From: a bacterium
GTDB taxonomy: Bacteria > Verrucomicrobiota > Verrucomicrobiia > Limisphaerales > JAJXZI01
DNA: 32,951 bases
Assembly (NCBI GenBank): GCA_021780115.1
Contig: JAJXZI010000316.1
Span: 1-32,951, forward strand
Direction: 5' to 3'
Shown here: positions 10,387-20,410 of the stretch, piece by piece
Position numbering within the stretch: the first letter of the stretch is position 1
How the letters are laid out: each line of letters begins with the position of its first letter
Made by a program: the position numbers and the translations under genes
Notes under the pieces: generated by a model
The model's database searches: none
The model's input: only the letters and a program-made list of their open reading frames with translations
What the model was told of the DNA's origin: nothing

Positions 10387-11442
10387 TTATTCGAACAAGT
10401 CCTGCGCCGTCTCCACGCGGTCTTGCAGGCGCTTGACGATGGGCCTCGCCCGCGCCAGGGCGTTCTGCTCGGTCTGCCCCGGGAACGACTTAAGAGTCAC
10501 GCGCACCGCGGCGATCACGTCGCCGTTCCGGTCGCGCAGCGGCATCAATACCGCGTGCGTCTCCTCGGCTTTGCCGCAGTAAACCGTCCCTTGCTGGACC
10601 ACGTCCTGTTCGTCTTTTCCGCCGGGCTGGCCGATGTCCTTCGCGTCACTGCTGGCGATCACCTTCAGCGTGGCCGGCTGGCCCGTCCGCGCGAATACCT
10701 TGAGGCCCACCAGGCGCGGATATTCCTTCAGGATGGCCCGGACCATCGCCTGCGCCGGCACCACCTGCGGCACAAAGCTGATTCGCGTGTCGGCGAAATA
10801 GCTGACCGAGTCGGACTTGGTCCAAAACGCGACTTTGCCGCGCATGAAGGTGTTGTCTTCGAGCGTCGGAAACACCTCGGCCCCGTTGAGCCGGCAGTGG
10901 ATTTGGTTGCCCTTGCACTCGATCAGCAGTTCCTGCCAGGCGTTTGTCGGCATCCGCACCTCGGGCCCGATCGGCGCGCTGCGCTCGCCGTTGACGACCT
11001 TGTAGAAGCGGACGTTGCGGCCGAGCGCGCTGGCGCGGATGACGTAAAAATTTTTCTCGTCCTGGAGTCGGAATGCCACGCCCGCCATCTGTTCCGTCTT
11101 GCCGCGAACGATCTTGAACCGGGTGGTCAGCGTGAAGTCGGTGAACACGTCGCCGTCGTCGATCAGCAGCGGAAAATGCTCGTCGGTCGGATCCTGGGCC
11201 AGTTGGGCGAGCACGGCCTGTTTGGTGACCACGGGCGCGTCGGCCGTCAGCGGCGCCAGCGTTGGCGGCACCTCGTCGAGAATGATCCGCCAGTCGCCCG
11301 GCCGGCCTTCGCCCGCCACCGCGCTGCGGAGGCCCGGCGGAGGCTGGTTCTCGGTCATCGCGCGGAAGTCGAACACGCGCTCGGCCGCCGCCGCGCGCCA
11401 ACCGCCCGCCAGCAGCGCCAGCAAAATGCAATACTTGGCCAT
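10387..11442 (-). CDS. Exported protein with LamG/DUF1080-like domain
   Basis: A 351-aa protein with a signal peptide (MAKYCILLALLAGGWRAAAA, cut before ERVFDF). Residues 25-205 look like a concanavalin/LamG-like sandwich of the DUF1080 type: FTLTTRFKIV, MAGVAFRLQDEKNFYVIRAS, RFYKVVNGER, WQELLIECKGNQIHCRLNGA, GKVAFWTKSDSVSYFADTR. Residues 210-345 (AMVRAILKEYPRLVGLKVFA, HAVLMPLRDRNGDVIAAVRV) resemble a Cache/PAS-like sensory fold. The combination suggests an exported ligand-binding protein; enzymatic activity is not evident. It has its own upstream promoter on the minus strand. Confidence 0.7.
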   Translation of the reverse strand: MAKYCILLALLAGGWRAAAAERVFDFRAMTENQPPPGLRSAVAGEGRPGDWRIILDEVPPTLAPLTADAPVVTKQAVLAQLAQDPTDEHFPLLIDDGDVFTDFTLTTRFKIVRGKTEQMAGVAFRLQDEKNFYVIRASALGRNVRFYKVVNGERSAPIGPEVRMPTNAWQELLIECKGNQIHCRLNGAEVFPTLEDNTFMRGKVAFWTKSDSVSYFADTRISFVPQVVPAQAMVRAILKEYPRLVGLKVFARTGQPATLKVIASSDAKDIGQPGGKDEQDVVQQGTVYCGKAEETHAVLMPLRDRNGDVIAAVRVTLKSFPGQTEQNALARARPIVKRLQDRVETAQDLFE

Positions 11443-11450
11443 CGGCGTTC

Positions 11451-11478
11451 AGCCTAGCAGAATGCGCCGGGGCGACAA
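11451..11478 (-). promoter_or_regulatory. Promoter of the 11442 gene (leaderless type)
   Basis: Minus strand TTGTCG (11473-11478), 16 bp, TAGGCT (11451-11456), then 8 nt to ATG 11442. Confidence 0.5.
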
Positions 11479-11556
11479 GCACCGGCGCCAGGGTGCGCCG
11501 CGGCGTGGACCGGCGGAGCCAAAATGGAATCGCCCCGTTCCCGCCAATGCCCCGGC

Positions 11557-11573
11557 GCCGGCTGGAGACCGGC
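11557..11573 (-). terminator. Hairpin downstream of ileS
   Basis: GCCGG / CCGGC stem with a 7-nt loop, 17 bp past the ileS stop on the minus strand. No T-run follows, so it is a weak terminator candidate. Confidence 0.3.
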
Positions 11574-11590
11574 TTCACCCCAGAGAACTT

Positions 11591-14542
11591 CTACGCCTTT
11601 GCACACTCCTTCACCGCTTGCACGCAGCGACCGCAGAGCGTCGGGTGCTCCGGGTTGGAGCCGACGTCGGTTTCCCAATGCCAGCATCGCTCGCATTTCT
11701 GGCCGTCGGCCTTGGCGATCACCAGCGGAGGCGCTTCGGATGACGAAGACCCCATCTTGAGCTGAGAAACATTGAGCAATTCTCGCAGGTCTTCCAGCCT
11801 GCCCATCAATGCGGCCACACCAATGCCCGCATCATTGATCTCGACTTGGGCCTCGAGCGACTTCCCGATCAGTTTTGCCTGCCTGGCGTTCTCCAAGTCC
11901 GGTAACGACAAGTCGCGGCAGGTGAACAGCACCTTCCACACATTCCGTTCGGATTCCGTCGTCGCGAAGTTGGCTGGCCCCCACTTCGAAGCGTGGACGG
12001 AGCTTTCGCCTTTCCCCGGCACAAACTCCCACGCCTCGTCCGCCGTGAACGCCAGGATCGGCGCGAGCATCTGGCACAAGCCCGTTACGAGCCGGAGGAG
12101 CGTCGTCTGTGTCGAGCGGCGCCGGGCGGAATTGGGCGGGGCGGTGTAGAGCCGGTCCTTGATCACGTCGTGGTAGATCGAGGACAACTCAACGGCGATG
12201 AACTGGCTCACCTTCTGATAGACGACGTGGAATTCGTAGCGGTCGTAGGCAGCGATGACCTCCTGCTCCAACTTCGAGAACTCGCCGAGAATCCAGCGGT
12301 CCAGGCCGGTCAACTTGTCATCCGCCACGGTGTGTTGGGCCGGATCGTAGTCGTAGAGGTTCGAGAGTTGGTAGCGCAGGGCATTGCGGATGACGCGGTA
12401 GGTCTCGCCCACCTTGGCGATGCGCTCGTCGCTCACGATGACGTCATTGCGGAAATCCTGCGACGCGACCCAGAGGCGAACCACGTCGGCGCCGTATTTC
12501 TTCACGTACGCCTCGGCCGTCTGCGGTTTTTCATAGACGCCCTGGCCTTGCTTGCTCTTGGAAATCTTCTCCCGGTCGGCATCGACCATAAAGCCGTGCG
12601 TCAGCACCGTCCGGTACGGCGCGGCGCCGTTGCCGGCGAGCGAGAGCAGGAGCGAGGACTGGAACCAGCCGCGATGCTGGTCCGAGCCTTCGAGGTAGAG
12701 GTCGCACTGGAACGGCTTGTCCGCCCCGCGCAACTCCGGGCGCTGCGCGATGACGGTTTGCGATGAGGAGCCCGAGTCAATCCACACGTCCAGCGTGTCG
12801 GTGGACTTCGTCACAGCTTCCGGCCCCTGCCAATCGGCAGGCCGGAGCAGCGACCACAACTCGCCGGCGGATTTTTCAAACCAGACGTTCGAGCCGTGCT
12901 CTTCGATCAGCGCGGCGGCATTGCGGACGATCCGCGAGTCGAGGATGGGGCAGCTCTGTGCGTCGTAGAAAGCCGGGATGGGCACACCCCACGAACGCTG
13001 GCGCGAGATACACCAGTCGGGACGGCTGATGACTGCCGCCTGGATTCGGCTCTTTCCCCAAGAAGGAATCCACGCAACAGGCTCGATGGCATTGAGGGCC
13101 TGACTCCTAAGTCCGGCAATCTGATGGGGATCTGCCTTAAGGAAGGCTTGAACAACATTTGGGTCGTGTGTTTCGACACTCGTCCGACCTTCAGTTGGTT
13201 GAACTTCTTGCTCGTCGATTCGGATGAACCACTGGTCCATCGCGCGAAAGATGATCGGGGTCTTGCTGCGCCAGCAATGCGGGTAGCTGTGGTGGTAATT
13301 CTCCTGATGGAGCAGTGCCTTGCGGCTCCGCAACTCGTGCAGGACGGCTTCGTTCGCGTCGCTCTTGCCGTGCTTCTCGAGGATGGACTTGCCCAGCATC
13401 TCCTCCGGCATCTGCTGTTCGCGGGGAAGGTCGTCCGTGTAGATGAACTGGCCGTCATTGCCCACCGGCGAGTAGATCGGCAGCTCGTTTTGGCGGCCGA
13501 GGTGGTAGTCCTCCAAGCCGTGGCCGGGCGCGATGTGGACGAAGCCGGTGCCGGTCGCGTTGTCCACGAACGCATCGCCGGCGATCAGTTTGCCGGTGTG
13601 GTTGCAGAACGGGTGCTGGTACTCGATCTGGCTGAGGTGTGCCGCGTCGAGGCTGCGCACAATTTGGTATCCCTCCCAGCCACACTTCGCGGCCACCGCG
13701 GGCAGCAGCAAGGCCGAGACGATGTAATCCTCCTCGCCCACTTGCACCAGGGAGTAGCTGAAGGTGGAGTTGTAGGCGACGGCCAGGTTTGCCGGCAACG
13801 TCCAAGGCGTCGTCGTCCAAATCACGACGAACGTGTTCGGCCGGCCCACGACGGCGAACTTCACGAAGACGCTCTGGCTGACGTGGTCCTTGTATTCGAC
13901 CTCGGCCTCGGCAAGCGCTGTGCGGCACGGGATGCTCCAATAGACCGGTTTCTTGCCGCGATAGACGAAGCCCTGCTCCACGATCCGGGCGAACAGGCGC
14001 AATTCCTCCGCCTCGTATGCCTTGTTGAGCGTGAGGTAGGGATTCTCCCAATCGCCGAGCACGCCGAGCCGCTTGAATTGTTCGCGCTGGATGCCGATGT
14101 ATTTCCAGGCATACGCCTCACAGGCCTTGCGGACGCTCGCGGCGTCGAAGCTCGCGGACGGGACGTCTGCGGGTGCAGCCGTGACGGCTGCGTTCCCCTT
14201 CCGCATCTCCTGCGTGACCTTGAACTCGATCGGCAGGCCGTGGCAATCCCAGCCCGGCACGTACGGCGCGCAAAAGCCGCGCAGGGTCTTGTATTTGACG
14301 ATGATGTCCTTGAGGATTTTGTTCAGCGCGTTGCCGATGTGGACGTCCCCGTTGGCGAAGGGCGGACCGTCATGGAGGACGAATTTCGGCGCGCCGGCGC
14401 GGGCCGCCTGGATTTTCTGGTAGAGGCCGGTCGCCTGCCACCGGGCGAGCCGCTCCGGCTCGCGCGTGACCAGATCGGCCTTCATCGGGAAGTCCGTGCG
14501 CGGCAAATTGAGTGTGTTCTTGTAATCCATTGCTGATCCCAT
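11591..14542 (-). CDS. ileS: Isoleucyl-tRNA synthetase
   Basis: Class I aminoacyl-tRNA synthetase charging tRNA-Ile in the cytoplasm. Full length (about 983 aa) with the N-terminal [19 protein letters not shown], the HIGH motif as HIGN in [17 protein letters not shown], an editing domain with [31 protein letters not shown], the KMSKS loop as KISKSKQG, and a C-terminal zinc finger (CERCWHW ... CGRC). ATG 14542 lies 10 nt past the predicted -10 element; the usual start would be the ATG 12 nt later (14530). Two stretches look inserted relative to E. coli IleS: about 34 residues encoded at 13112-13213, before [16 protein letters not shown], and about 14 residues around [12 protein letters not shown] (14150-14200). 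Confidence 0.96.
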   Translation of the reverse strand: MGSAMDYKNTLNLPRTDFPMKADLVTREPERLARWQATGLYQKIQAARAGAPKFVLHDGPPFANGDVHIGNALNKILKDIIVKYKTLRGFCAPYVPGWDCHGLPIEFKVTQEMRKGNAAVTAAPADVPSASFDAASVRKACEAYAWKYIGIQREQFKRLGVLGDWENPYLTLNKAYEAEELRLFARIVEQGFVYRGKKPVYWSIPCRTALAEAEVEYKDHVSQSVFVKFAVVGRPNTFVVIWTTTPWTLPANLAVAYNSTFSYSLVQVGEEDYIVSALLLPAVAAKCGWEGYQIVRSLDAAHLSQIEYQHPFCNHTGKLIAGDAFVDNATGTGFVHIAPGHGLEDYHLGRQNELPIYSPVGNDGQFIYTDDLPREQQMPEEMLGKSILEKHGKSDANEAVLHELRSRKALLHQENYHHSYPHCWRSKTPIIFRAMDQWFIRIDEQEVQPTEGRTSVETHDPNVVQAFLKADPHQIAGLRSQALNAIEPVAWIPSWGKSRIQAAVISRPDWCISRQRSWGVPIPAFYDAQSCPILDSRIVRNAAALIEEHGSNVWFEKSAGELWSLLRPADWQGPEAVTKSTDTLDVWIDSGSSSQTVIAQRPELRGADKPFQCDLYLEGSDQHRGWFQSSLLLSLAGNGAAPYRTVLTHGFMVDADREKISKSKQGQGVYEKPQTAEAYVKKYGADVVRLWVASQDFRNDVIVSDERIAKVGETYRVIRNALRYQLSNLYDYDPAQHTVADDKLTGLDRWILGEFSKLEQEVIAAYDRYEFHVVYQKVSQFIAVELSSIYHDVIKDRLYTAPPNSARRRSTQTTLLRLVTGLCQMLAPILAFTADEAWEFVPGKGESSVHASKWGPANFATTESERNVWKVLFTCRDLSLPDLENARQAKLIGKSLEAQVEINDAGIGVAALMGRLEDLRELLNVSQLKMGSSSSEAPPLVIAKADGQKCERCWHWETDVGSNPEHPTLCGRCVQAVKECAKA
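14175..14191. repeat. Palindrome inside ileS insertion
   Basis: Palindromic GCAGCCGT-G-ACGGCTGC lies in the part of ileS that encodes AAVTAA, within a short segment without a counterpart in E. coli IleS. It may be a REP-like element absorbed into the gene. Confidence 0.45.
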
Positions 14543-14552
14543 TGCGGCGGGC

Positions 14553-14581
14553 ACGCTAACAACCCGTTGCCGGCCCGGCAA
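14553..14581 (-). promoter_or_regulatory. ileS promoter
   Basis: Minus strand TTGCCG (14576-14581), 17 bp, TAGCGT (14553-14558), then 10 nt to ATG 14542 (22 nt to ATG 14530). Confidence 0.5.
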
Positions 14582-14771
14582 GTTCCGGGTTGGGTGGCGT
14601 TGGCGGCGCTCAGGCTTTGAACGGAGGCAGCGGCAGGGCCTGGATGGCGCGATGCGAGCCGGTCGTGCGCCGGGCCATCAGGCCGGACGGGATGGTTCGT
14701 CAAATCACGCCCTGGCCCCGGCGCCGGCTTCGGATTGGGGACTTGGGGCTGCAAGCTCTCTCCCCGCCGGC

Positions 14772-14799
14772 TTGCGCTCCGGGCGGTTTGCTCGCAAGT
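14772..14799 (+). promoter_or_regulatory. Possible glnD promoter
   Basis: TTGCGC (14772-14777), 16 bp, GCAAGT (14794-14799), then 8 nt to ATG 14808. The -10 is weaker than in other genes here. The rest of the 14582-14771 spacer between divergent ileS and glnD holds no gene I can support. Confidence 0.3.
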
Positions 14800-14807
14800 T
14801 ACGCCCC

Positions 14808-17618
14808 ATGCCGACGCTGATCGAACAGATTGAAGCCGAGGCGGCGGCGCGGCTGCCGCTGCCGCCGGGGGCCGCCGCGGCGCCGGACCTGGGGCGCTTC
14901 AAGTCGTTCCTCAAGGCCGAAACGCACCGGCTCAAGGCGGCGCACCGCGCCGGTGCCCGCGGATCGGAGGTCTGCCAGGCGCGCGCGGCGATCATCGACC
15001 AGATCATCCGCCACTTGTGGACGACGGCCCGCAGCGCGCTGTCGGCGCAGGCGGTGCGGGAATTCCCGCCGCTGGCGATCGTCGCTTTGGGCGGTTACGG
15101 CCGCGCCGAGCTTAATCCGTACAGCGACCTGGACATCATGTTCCTGCACGAGGGGCAAGTCGTCGCGCACCAGACCAAGGCGCTGCCGCACTTGGAAAAG
15201 ATGCTGGACGGCGTGCTGATGCCGCTCTTCGATTTGGGGCTGAAACTGGGCCACTCGGTGCGCAGCATCGCCGACTGTGTGGACGCGGCCAACAGCCGGA
15301 CGGATCCCAAGAGCATGGAAACCAAGACCTCGCTCATCGAGGCGCGGTGGATCGTCGGCGACGAGAAGCTGTTTGCCAAACTGCAGAAGACGGTGCTGGC
15401 CAAGTGCGTCGAGGGCCACGCGGACGAATACCTCGCCGCGCGGCTGGCCGACCAGGCGGCGCGGCGGACCAAGTTCGGCAACTCGGCCACCATGCAGGAG
15501 CCGAACGTCAAGAACGGCTGCGGCGGGCTGCGGGATTACCAGAATCTGCTCTGGATGGCGTGGTTCAAGTATCGGACGCGCTCGCTGGCCGACCTGGAGC
15601 AGCGCGAATTCATCACCTCCACCGAACGCCAGCAGCTCGAGATCGCCTACGATTACCTGCTCCGGGTGCGCAATGACATGCATTGCCACGCGGAACGCAC
15701 CGCCGACGTGCTGAGCAAGAGCCTCCAGCCCGCAGTGGCCCGGAACATGGGCTACGACGATGCTTCCATCAGCCGGCGGCTGGAGAAGTTCATGCGCGAG
15801 TTCTACTCGCACACCCGCAACATCTACATCATCACCCGCACCCTCGAACAGCGGCTGGCGCTGCTGCCGCAAACGGACTTGCGCCTGCGGTCCCTGCGCA
15901 GCCTCCTCGGCAAGGGCCTCGCCCTGGCCTCCAGCTCGGTCGAGCCGGTGGACGGGTTCAAGTTTGTGGGCCGGCAGCTCCTGCACGCCAGCCCCCGGGT
16001 GTTCCGCGACCAGCCGCGCCGGCTCATGCGCGCGTTCCTCCACGCCCAGCAGCGGGGCCTGAAGTTGCATCCGGACCTCGCCCAACTTGTCCGCAATCAA
16101 CTGGACCTGGTGGACGGCAAGTTCCTCCGGGACGAGCACGTGCGCGAGACGTTTTTGTCCATCCTGGGCCACCGCGGCAACGTCGGCGCCGCGCTCCGCG
16201 CGATGCACGAGACGGGCCTGCTGGCCGCCTACGTGCCGGAGTTCGGCAAATTGAATTGCCTGGTCCAGCACGAGTTCTACCACCAATACACCGCCGACGA
16301 GCACACGATCCACTGCCTGGAGCAGGCGGACCGCGTCTGGGAGGCCCAGGAGCCGCCTTATTCGGAGTATGCGCCGCTGCTGCAAGGTCTGGAGCGGCCG
16401 TTTCTGCTCTACCTCGCCTTGCTCCTGCATGACACCGGCAAGGCCGAGAGCCACGGGAACCACGCGGAGGCCAGCAGCGATCTGGCCCTGCGCGTGGCTC
16501 GGCGCCTGGCCCTCGACGACGCCACCACGCTGACGCTCCGCCGGGTGATCGAGCACCATCTGCTGCCGTCCCGCATCTCGCAGTTGCGGGACATGGACGA
16601 CCTGGCCGTGATTCGCGGTTTTGCCAAGAAGGTGGGCGATGTCGAGACGCTCGCGCTCCTGACCTTGCACACCTTCGCCGATGCCACGGCCACCAGCGAC
16701 AAGCTCTGGACGGGCTTCAAGGACGCGCTGCTGTGGACGCTTTACCGTAAGACGTTGAACCTGCTGACGGGCGGCGTCGAGTTCCTGCGCGCCGAGGAGC
16801 GGCGGCGCGAATCCCAATTGGACGAAGTGCGCGCCCTGCTGGCCGGCGAACTGGAGGAGGAGGAAATGCTGGCGCACTTTGCGGTGCTGCCGGCCCGCTA
16901 CTTCCAAATCCATTCGGCCCGCGAAATCGCCGATGATCTGCAGATGACCCACCGCTTCCTGCGGCTCCAGGTGCTCCGCGAAGACCGCGCCTTGGAACCC
17001 GTCATTGCCTGGCACAACTTCCCCGACCGCGCCTGCAACGCCGTCAAGATCTGCACCTGGGATCGGGCCGGGCTATTCGGCAAGATCTCCGGCTCCTTCA
17101 GTGCCGTCGGCCTGAACATCCTCAGCGCGCAAATCTTCACCCGCGCCGACGGCGTCGCGCTGGACACGTTCTTTGTGATTGACGCCCGCACCGGCCTGCT
17201 GGCCGAACGCGACCAGCGCGAACGCTTTGACGCGCTCCTGACCAAAGTGCTCACCGGGCACGACCTGGACCTGCGGTCGTTGCTCGCCCGGCAGCAAGGC
17301 GCCCGGCCGCCCTACCAGTCGTACGAAGGCGAGCAAATCCCGACGCGCCTGGTTTTCGACAACGAAACCTCGGAGACCCGCACGGTCATCGAGATCGAAA
17401 CCGAAGACCGCATCGGCCTCCTCTACGCCATCTCCCAGACGCTGTCCGAACTCGGTCTGGACATTTCCGCGGCGCGCATCTGCACCGAGAAGGGCGCCGC
17501 CCTCGACAGCTTTTACGTCAGCGAACTCGACAGCCGGAAGGTCGTGGATCCCGACCGTCTCCAAGTAATCGAGCAGCGCCTCCGCCACGCCATCCACAAA
17601 CTGGACAGCGCGAAGTGA
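14808..17618 (+). CDS. glnD: [Protein-PII] uridylyltransferase / uridylyl-removing enzyme
   Basis: Bifunctional nitrogen sensor that uridylylates PII when glutamine is low and removes UMP when it is high. At 936 aa it has the full domain order: nucleotidyltransferase with LGGYGRAELNPYSDLDIMFL near residues 93-110; a GlnD helical linker; an HD phosphohydrolase domain with LLLHDTGKAESHGNHAEAS near 540 and VIEHHLLPSR; and two C-terminal ACT domains starting near 745 (CTWDRAGLFGKISGSF) and 857 (ETEDRIGLLYAISQTLSELG). The ATG at 14808 (MPTLIEQIEAEAA) was chosen since upstream codons look noncoding. Its partner PII is encoded about 500 bp downstream, on the same strand. Confidence 0.96.
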   Translation: MPTLIEQIEAEAAARLPLPPGAAAAPDLGRFKSFLKAETHRLKAAHRAGARGSEVCQARAAIIDQIIRHLWTTARSALSAQAVREFPPLAIVALGGYGRAELNPYSDLDIMFLHEGQVVAHQTKALPHLEKMLDGVLMPLFDLGLKLGHSVRSIADCVDAANSRTDPKSMETKTSLIEARWIVGDEKLFAKLQKTVLAKCVEGHADEYLAARLADQAARRTKFGNSATMQEPNVKNGCGGLRDYQNLLWMAWFKYRTRSLADLEQREFITSTERQQLEIAYDYLLRVRNDMHCHAERTADVLSKSLQPAVARNMGYDDASISRRLEKFMREFYSHTRNIYIITRTLEQRLALLPQTDLRLRSLRSLLGKGLALASSSVEPVDGFKFVGRQLLHASPRVFRDQPRRLMRAFLHAQQRGLKLHPDLAQLVRNQLDLVDGKFLRDEHVRETFLSILGHRGNVGAALRAMHETGLLAAYVPEFGKLNCLVQHEFYHQYTADEHTIHCLEQADRVWEAQEPPYSEYAPLLQGLERPFLLYLALLLHDTGKAESHGNHAEASSDLALRVARRLALDDATTLTLRRVIEHHLLPSRISQLRDMDDLAVIRGFAKKVGDVETLALLTLHTFADATATSDKLWTGFKDALLWTLYRKTLNLLTGGVEFLRAEERRRESQLDEVRALLAGELEEEEMLAHFAVLPARYFQIHSAREIADDLQMTHRFLRLQVLREDRALEPVIAWHNFPDRACNAVKICTWDRAGLFGKISGSFSAVGLNILSAQIFTRADGVALDTFFVIDARTGLLAERDQRERFDALLTKVLTGHDLDLRSLLARQQGARPPYQSYEGEQIPTRLVFDNETSETRTVIEIETEDRIGLLYAISQTLSELGLDISAARICTEKGAALDSFYVSELDSRKVVDPDRLQVIEQRLRHAIHKLDSAK

Positions 17619-17642
17619 GGCCGTTGCCGCGTCCCGCCCTCA

Positions 17643-17918
17643 CTATCCGAGCGGCTTCAGCCGCACCAGCGTCGCGCCCCAACCGCCGAATTCTGGGTAG
17701 TCGAGCGCGAAGGCCGCCACGGCCGGATGCCGGGCAAGCAGGGCATGGACCGTGCGGCGGAGTTGGCCAACCCCCTTGCCGTGGATGATCCGCACCCGCA
17801 GGATGCCGCGGGCGCGGCACGCGGCCAGGTAGTCCGGCACGAGATCCTTGACCTCGCGCGGCAGGAAGGTGTGGAGATCCAGCACGCCGTCGATCGGCAG
17901 TTCCATCGGCTCGTCCAT
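17643..17918 (-). CDS. Smr-domain protein
   Basis: A stand-alone 91-aa Smr domain (the MutS2 C-terminal type, a nuclease or nucleic-acid-binding fold). Visible are [20 protein letters not shown] with the LDLH motif, the catalytic-loop signature [18 protein letters not shown], and the C-terminal [12 protein letters not shown]. The partner or substrate is unknown. It is convergent to glnD (24 bp between the stops) and divergent from glnB. Confidence 0.9.
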   Translation of the reverse strand: MDEPMELPIDGVLDLHTFLPREVKDLVPDYLAACRARGILRVRIIHGKGVGQLRRTVHALLARHPAVAAFALDYPEFGGWGATLVRLKPLG

Positions 17919-18478
<560 letters not shown>

Positions 18479-18480
<2 letters not shown>

Positions 18481-18505
18481 TCCTCCGTCAGTTGGCCGGA
18501 GGATC
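18479..18505 (+). terminator. Hairpin at glnB stop
   Basis: A 9-bp stem GATCCTCCG / CGGAGGATC with a 9-nt loop, beginning within the glnB stop codon. No T-run follows. Confidence 0.45.
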
Positions 18506-18955
18506 CGCAGTCGCGCCGTCCGGCTCCCCATTTCCACCCAAAAAACGGTCGCGGAACGGGGGCGAAATCCGCGCCCGAAAAGACGGCGAAATGCTTGATT
18601 TCATTGGCCCGAAACCGGGTGTGAATAAGTTGGGAACAAGAATTAATATGTTGTCCTCGTAACCCGGAGAGCCTTGGACTAAAAACGCGCAACGAAATGC
18701 GAAACGAACGTTCCTGACGGCCCGCCGGCGAAGCGGATGCACGCGAACACCTCAATCCATTGTTCTAACTTGTTGAAGAACAGCGGGTTGTTGTCTGGAT
18801 TCGGGTTGGGGAATCCGGTGTGCGGCGAGGCCGTGGCGCGGTTCGCGTATCCAGGAGTTGTGGCCTGCGGGCCGCTGCCCGGAAAAGCGGCGTTGCAGAA
18901 GGACTTTGAGGCGAGGTGAATAAAACGCCCGAAACTGGGCAGTTGGGAGCGGAAC
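18506..18955. other. Candidate replication origin region upstream of dnaA
   Basis: A 450-bp gene-free stretch before dnaA. It holds one exact DnaA-box match on the minus strand (TTATTCACA, 18620-18628) directly beside the most AT-rich tract of the area (AAGAATTAATATG, about 18638-18650). A second 8/9 box (TTATTCACC, 18915-18923) lies 33 bp before the dnaA ATG. Two boxes are fewer than a classic oriC, so it may be only dnaA autoregulation. Confidence 0.4.
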
Positions 18956-20314
18956 ATGCAAGCGTTTGCTGATAAAATTTGGTCTTCGGCGCAAGAGCAA
19001 TTGCGGTCGTTGCTGAGCGCCGACATTTACCGTTTGTGGTTCGCCCCGTTGCGCGCCACGGCGGCGGATACGAGCGGCGTGACCTTGGAGGTCGCCAACG
19101 ACTTCTGCGAGGTCTGGCTGAAGGACAATTATTTGAGTCTGCTGCAGGATGTGCTGGCGCATGTCGCCGGTCGGCAATTGCAGGTCAGTTTCAAAGTGGC
19201 AAACGCCGCAGTGCCCGCGGCGGCGACACCCCCGGTCGCGGCTAAGTTGAAAGCGGGCGAGGCGCCCGCAGAGCGCGCTCCGACGGTCGCCGAGAGCAGC
19301 TTTAACCCCAAATACACCTTCGACAGCTTCGTCGTTGGCGGCAACAACAACTTTGCGCACGCCGCCGCCCTGGCGGTGGCCCAGGCCCCGGGCAAATCGT
19401 ACAACCCGCTCTTCCTCTACGGCGGGGTTGGCTTGGGCAAGACGCATCTGCTCCACGCCATTGGCCAGCACGTCTTCGGCCACAAGAAGGGCGCCAAGGT
19501 GGCCTATGTCTCTTCGGAAAAGTTCACCAACGAATACATCGACGCCATCCAGAACAAACAGTTCGCGCGCTTTCGCAAGAAGTACCGGCAAACGGACGTG
19601 CTGCTGATCGATGACATCCAGTTCCTGGCCGGCAAAGAAAGCATCCAGGAGGAATTCTTCCATACCTTCAACGCGCTGCACGAGGCGCACAAGCAGATCG
19701 TGCTCACCTGCGACCGGCCGGCCAGCGAGATTCAGAATCTGGAGCACCGTCTGGTTTCCCGCTTCGAGTGGGGCTTGGTGACCGACTTGCAACCTCCGGA
19801 CGTCGAGATGCGCCTCGCCATTCTCCACAAAAAGGCGAAGGTCATGGGCGTCGAGTTGCCGGAGGACATCATCAACTTCCTCGCCAATCGCATCCGCACC
19901 AACATCCGCCGGCTGGAAGGCGCGCTCATCCGCGTGGCTTCGTATGCCTCGCTGACCGGCAAGAAACTGACCCTCGAGGTCGTGGAGGGACTGCTCCGCG
20001 AGATCCTGCACGAAGAAGGCCGCTTCTCGGTCAGCATCGAATCCATCCAAAAAAAAGTCGCCGAGCATTTCGACATCCGCCTGGCGGACATGACGAGCAA
20101 GCGCCGCCCGGAGAACATCGCGTTCCCGCGCCAGATCGCCATGTTTCTGGCCCGCCAGATGACCGAAAGCTCGCTCAATACCATCGGCGAGGCCTTCGGT
20201 GGGCGCGACCATGGCACGGTGCTGCACGCCTGCCGGTTGGTGAAGGACCGCATGTCCGTGGACGCCAACGTCCGGCAGGTCGTCAACGTCCTCGAAAAAC
20301 AGTTGTTGCGGTGA
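18956..20314 (+). CDS. dnaA: Chromosomal replication initiator protein DnaA
   Basis: AAA+ initiator that binds DnaA boxes and unwinds oriC. The 452-aa protein has domain I (MQAFADKIWSSAQEQLRSLL), a short Ala/Pro linker (VPAAATPPVAAK), domain III beginning NPKYTFDSFVVGGNN with Walker A GGVGLGKTHLLHAIG near residue 156 and Walker B LLIDDIQFLAGKE near 215, and domain IV with the signature GGRDHGTVLHACRLV near 417. A weak Shine-Dalgarno (GGGAG) precedes the ATG. Upstream carries DnaA boxes. Downstream is an unrelated ABC gene rather than dnaN. Confidence 0.97.
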   Translation: MQAFADKIWSSAQEQLRSLLSADIYRLWFAPLRATAADTSGVTLEVANDFCEVWLKDNYLSLLQDVLAHVAGRQLQVSFKVANAAVPAAATPPVAAKLKAGEAPAERAPTVAESSFNPKYTFDSFVVGGNNNFAHAAALAVAQAPGKSYNPLFLYGGVGLGKTHLLHAIGQHVFGHKKGAKVAYVSSEKFTNEYIDAIQNKQFARFRKKYRQTDVLLIDDIQFLAGKESIQEEFFHTFNALHEAHKQIVLTCDRPASEIQNLEHRLVSRFEWGLVTDLQPPDVEMRLAILHKKAKVMGVELPEDIINFLANRIRTNIRRLEGALIRVASYASLTGKKLTLEVVEGLLREILHEEGRFSVSIESIQKKVAEHFDIRLADMTSKRRPENIAFPRQIAMFLARQMTESSLNTIGEAFGGRDHGTVLHACRLVKDRMSVDANVRQVVNVLEKQLLR

Positions 20315-20410
20315 TTCAAGGCCAGATCACCGGAAACAAGTTGCCGATTGAGGGGCCGCCGGGAGCGCGGCCGCGACCGGGGAGTTGAAACCAGCATTCG
20401 GTGCTTCAGC

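Noticed and set aside
12896-14536. Plus-strand open frame opposite ileS
   Set aside because: Shadow; low complexity and no family resemblance.
14799-17015. Long minus-strand open frame opposite glnD
   Set aside because: Antisense shadow of a well-supported gene; no motifs.
18679-19026. Minus-strand frame overlapping the dnaA start
   Set aside because: Overlaps dnaA and the candidate origin; no motif, promoter or ribosome site.
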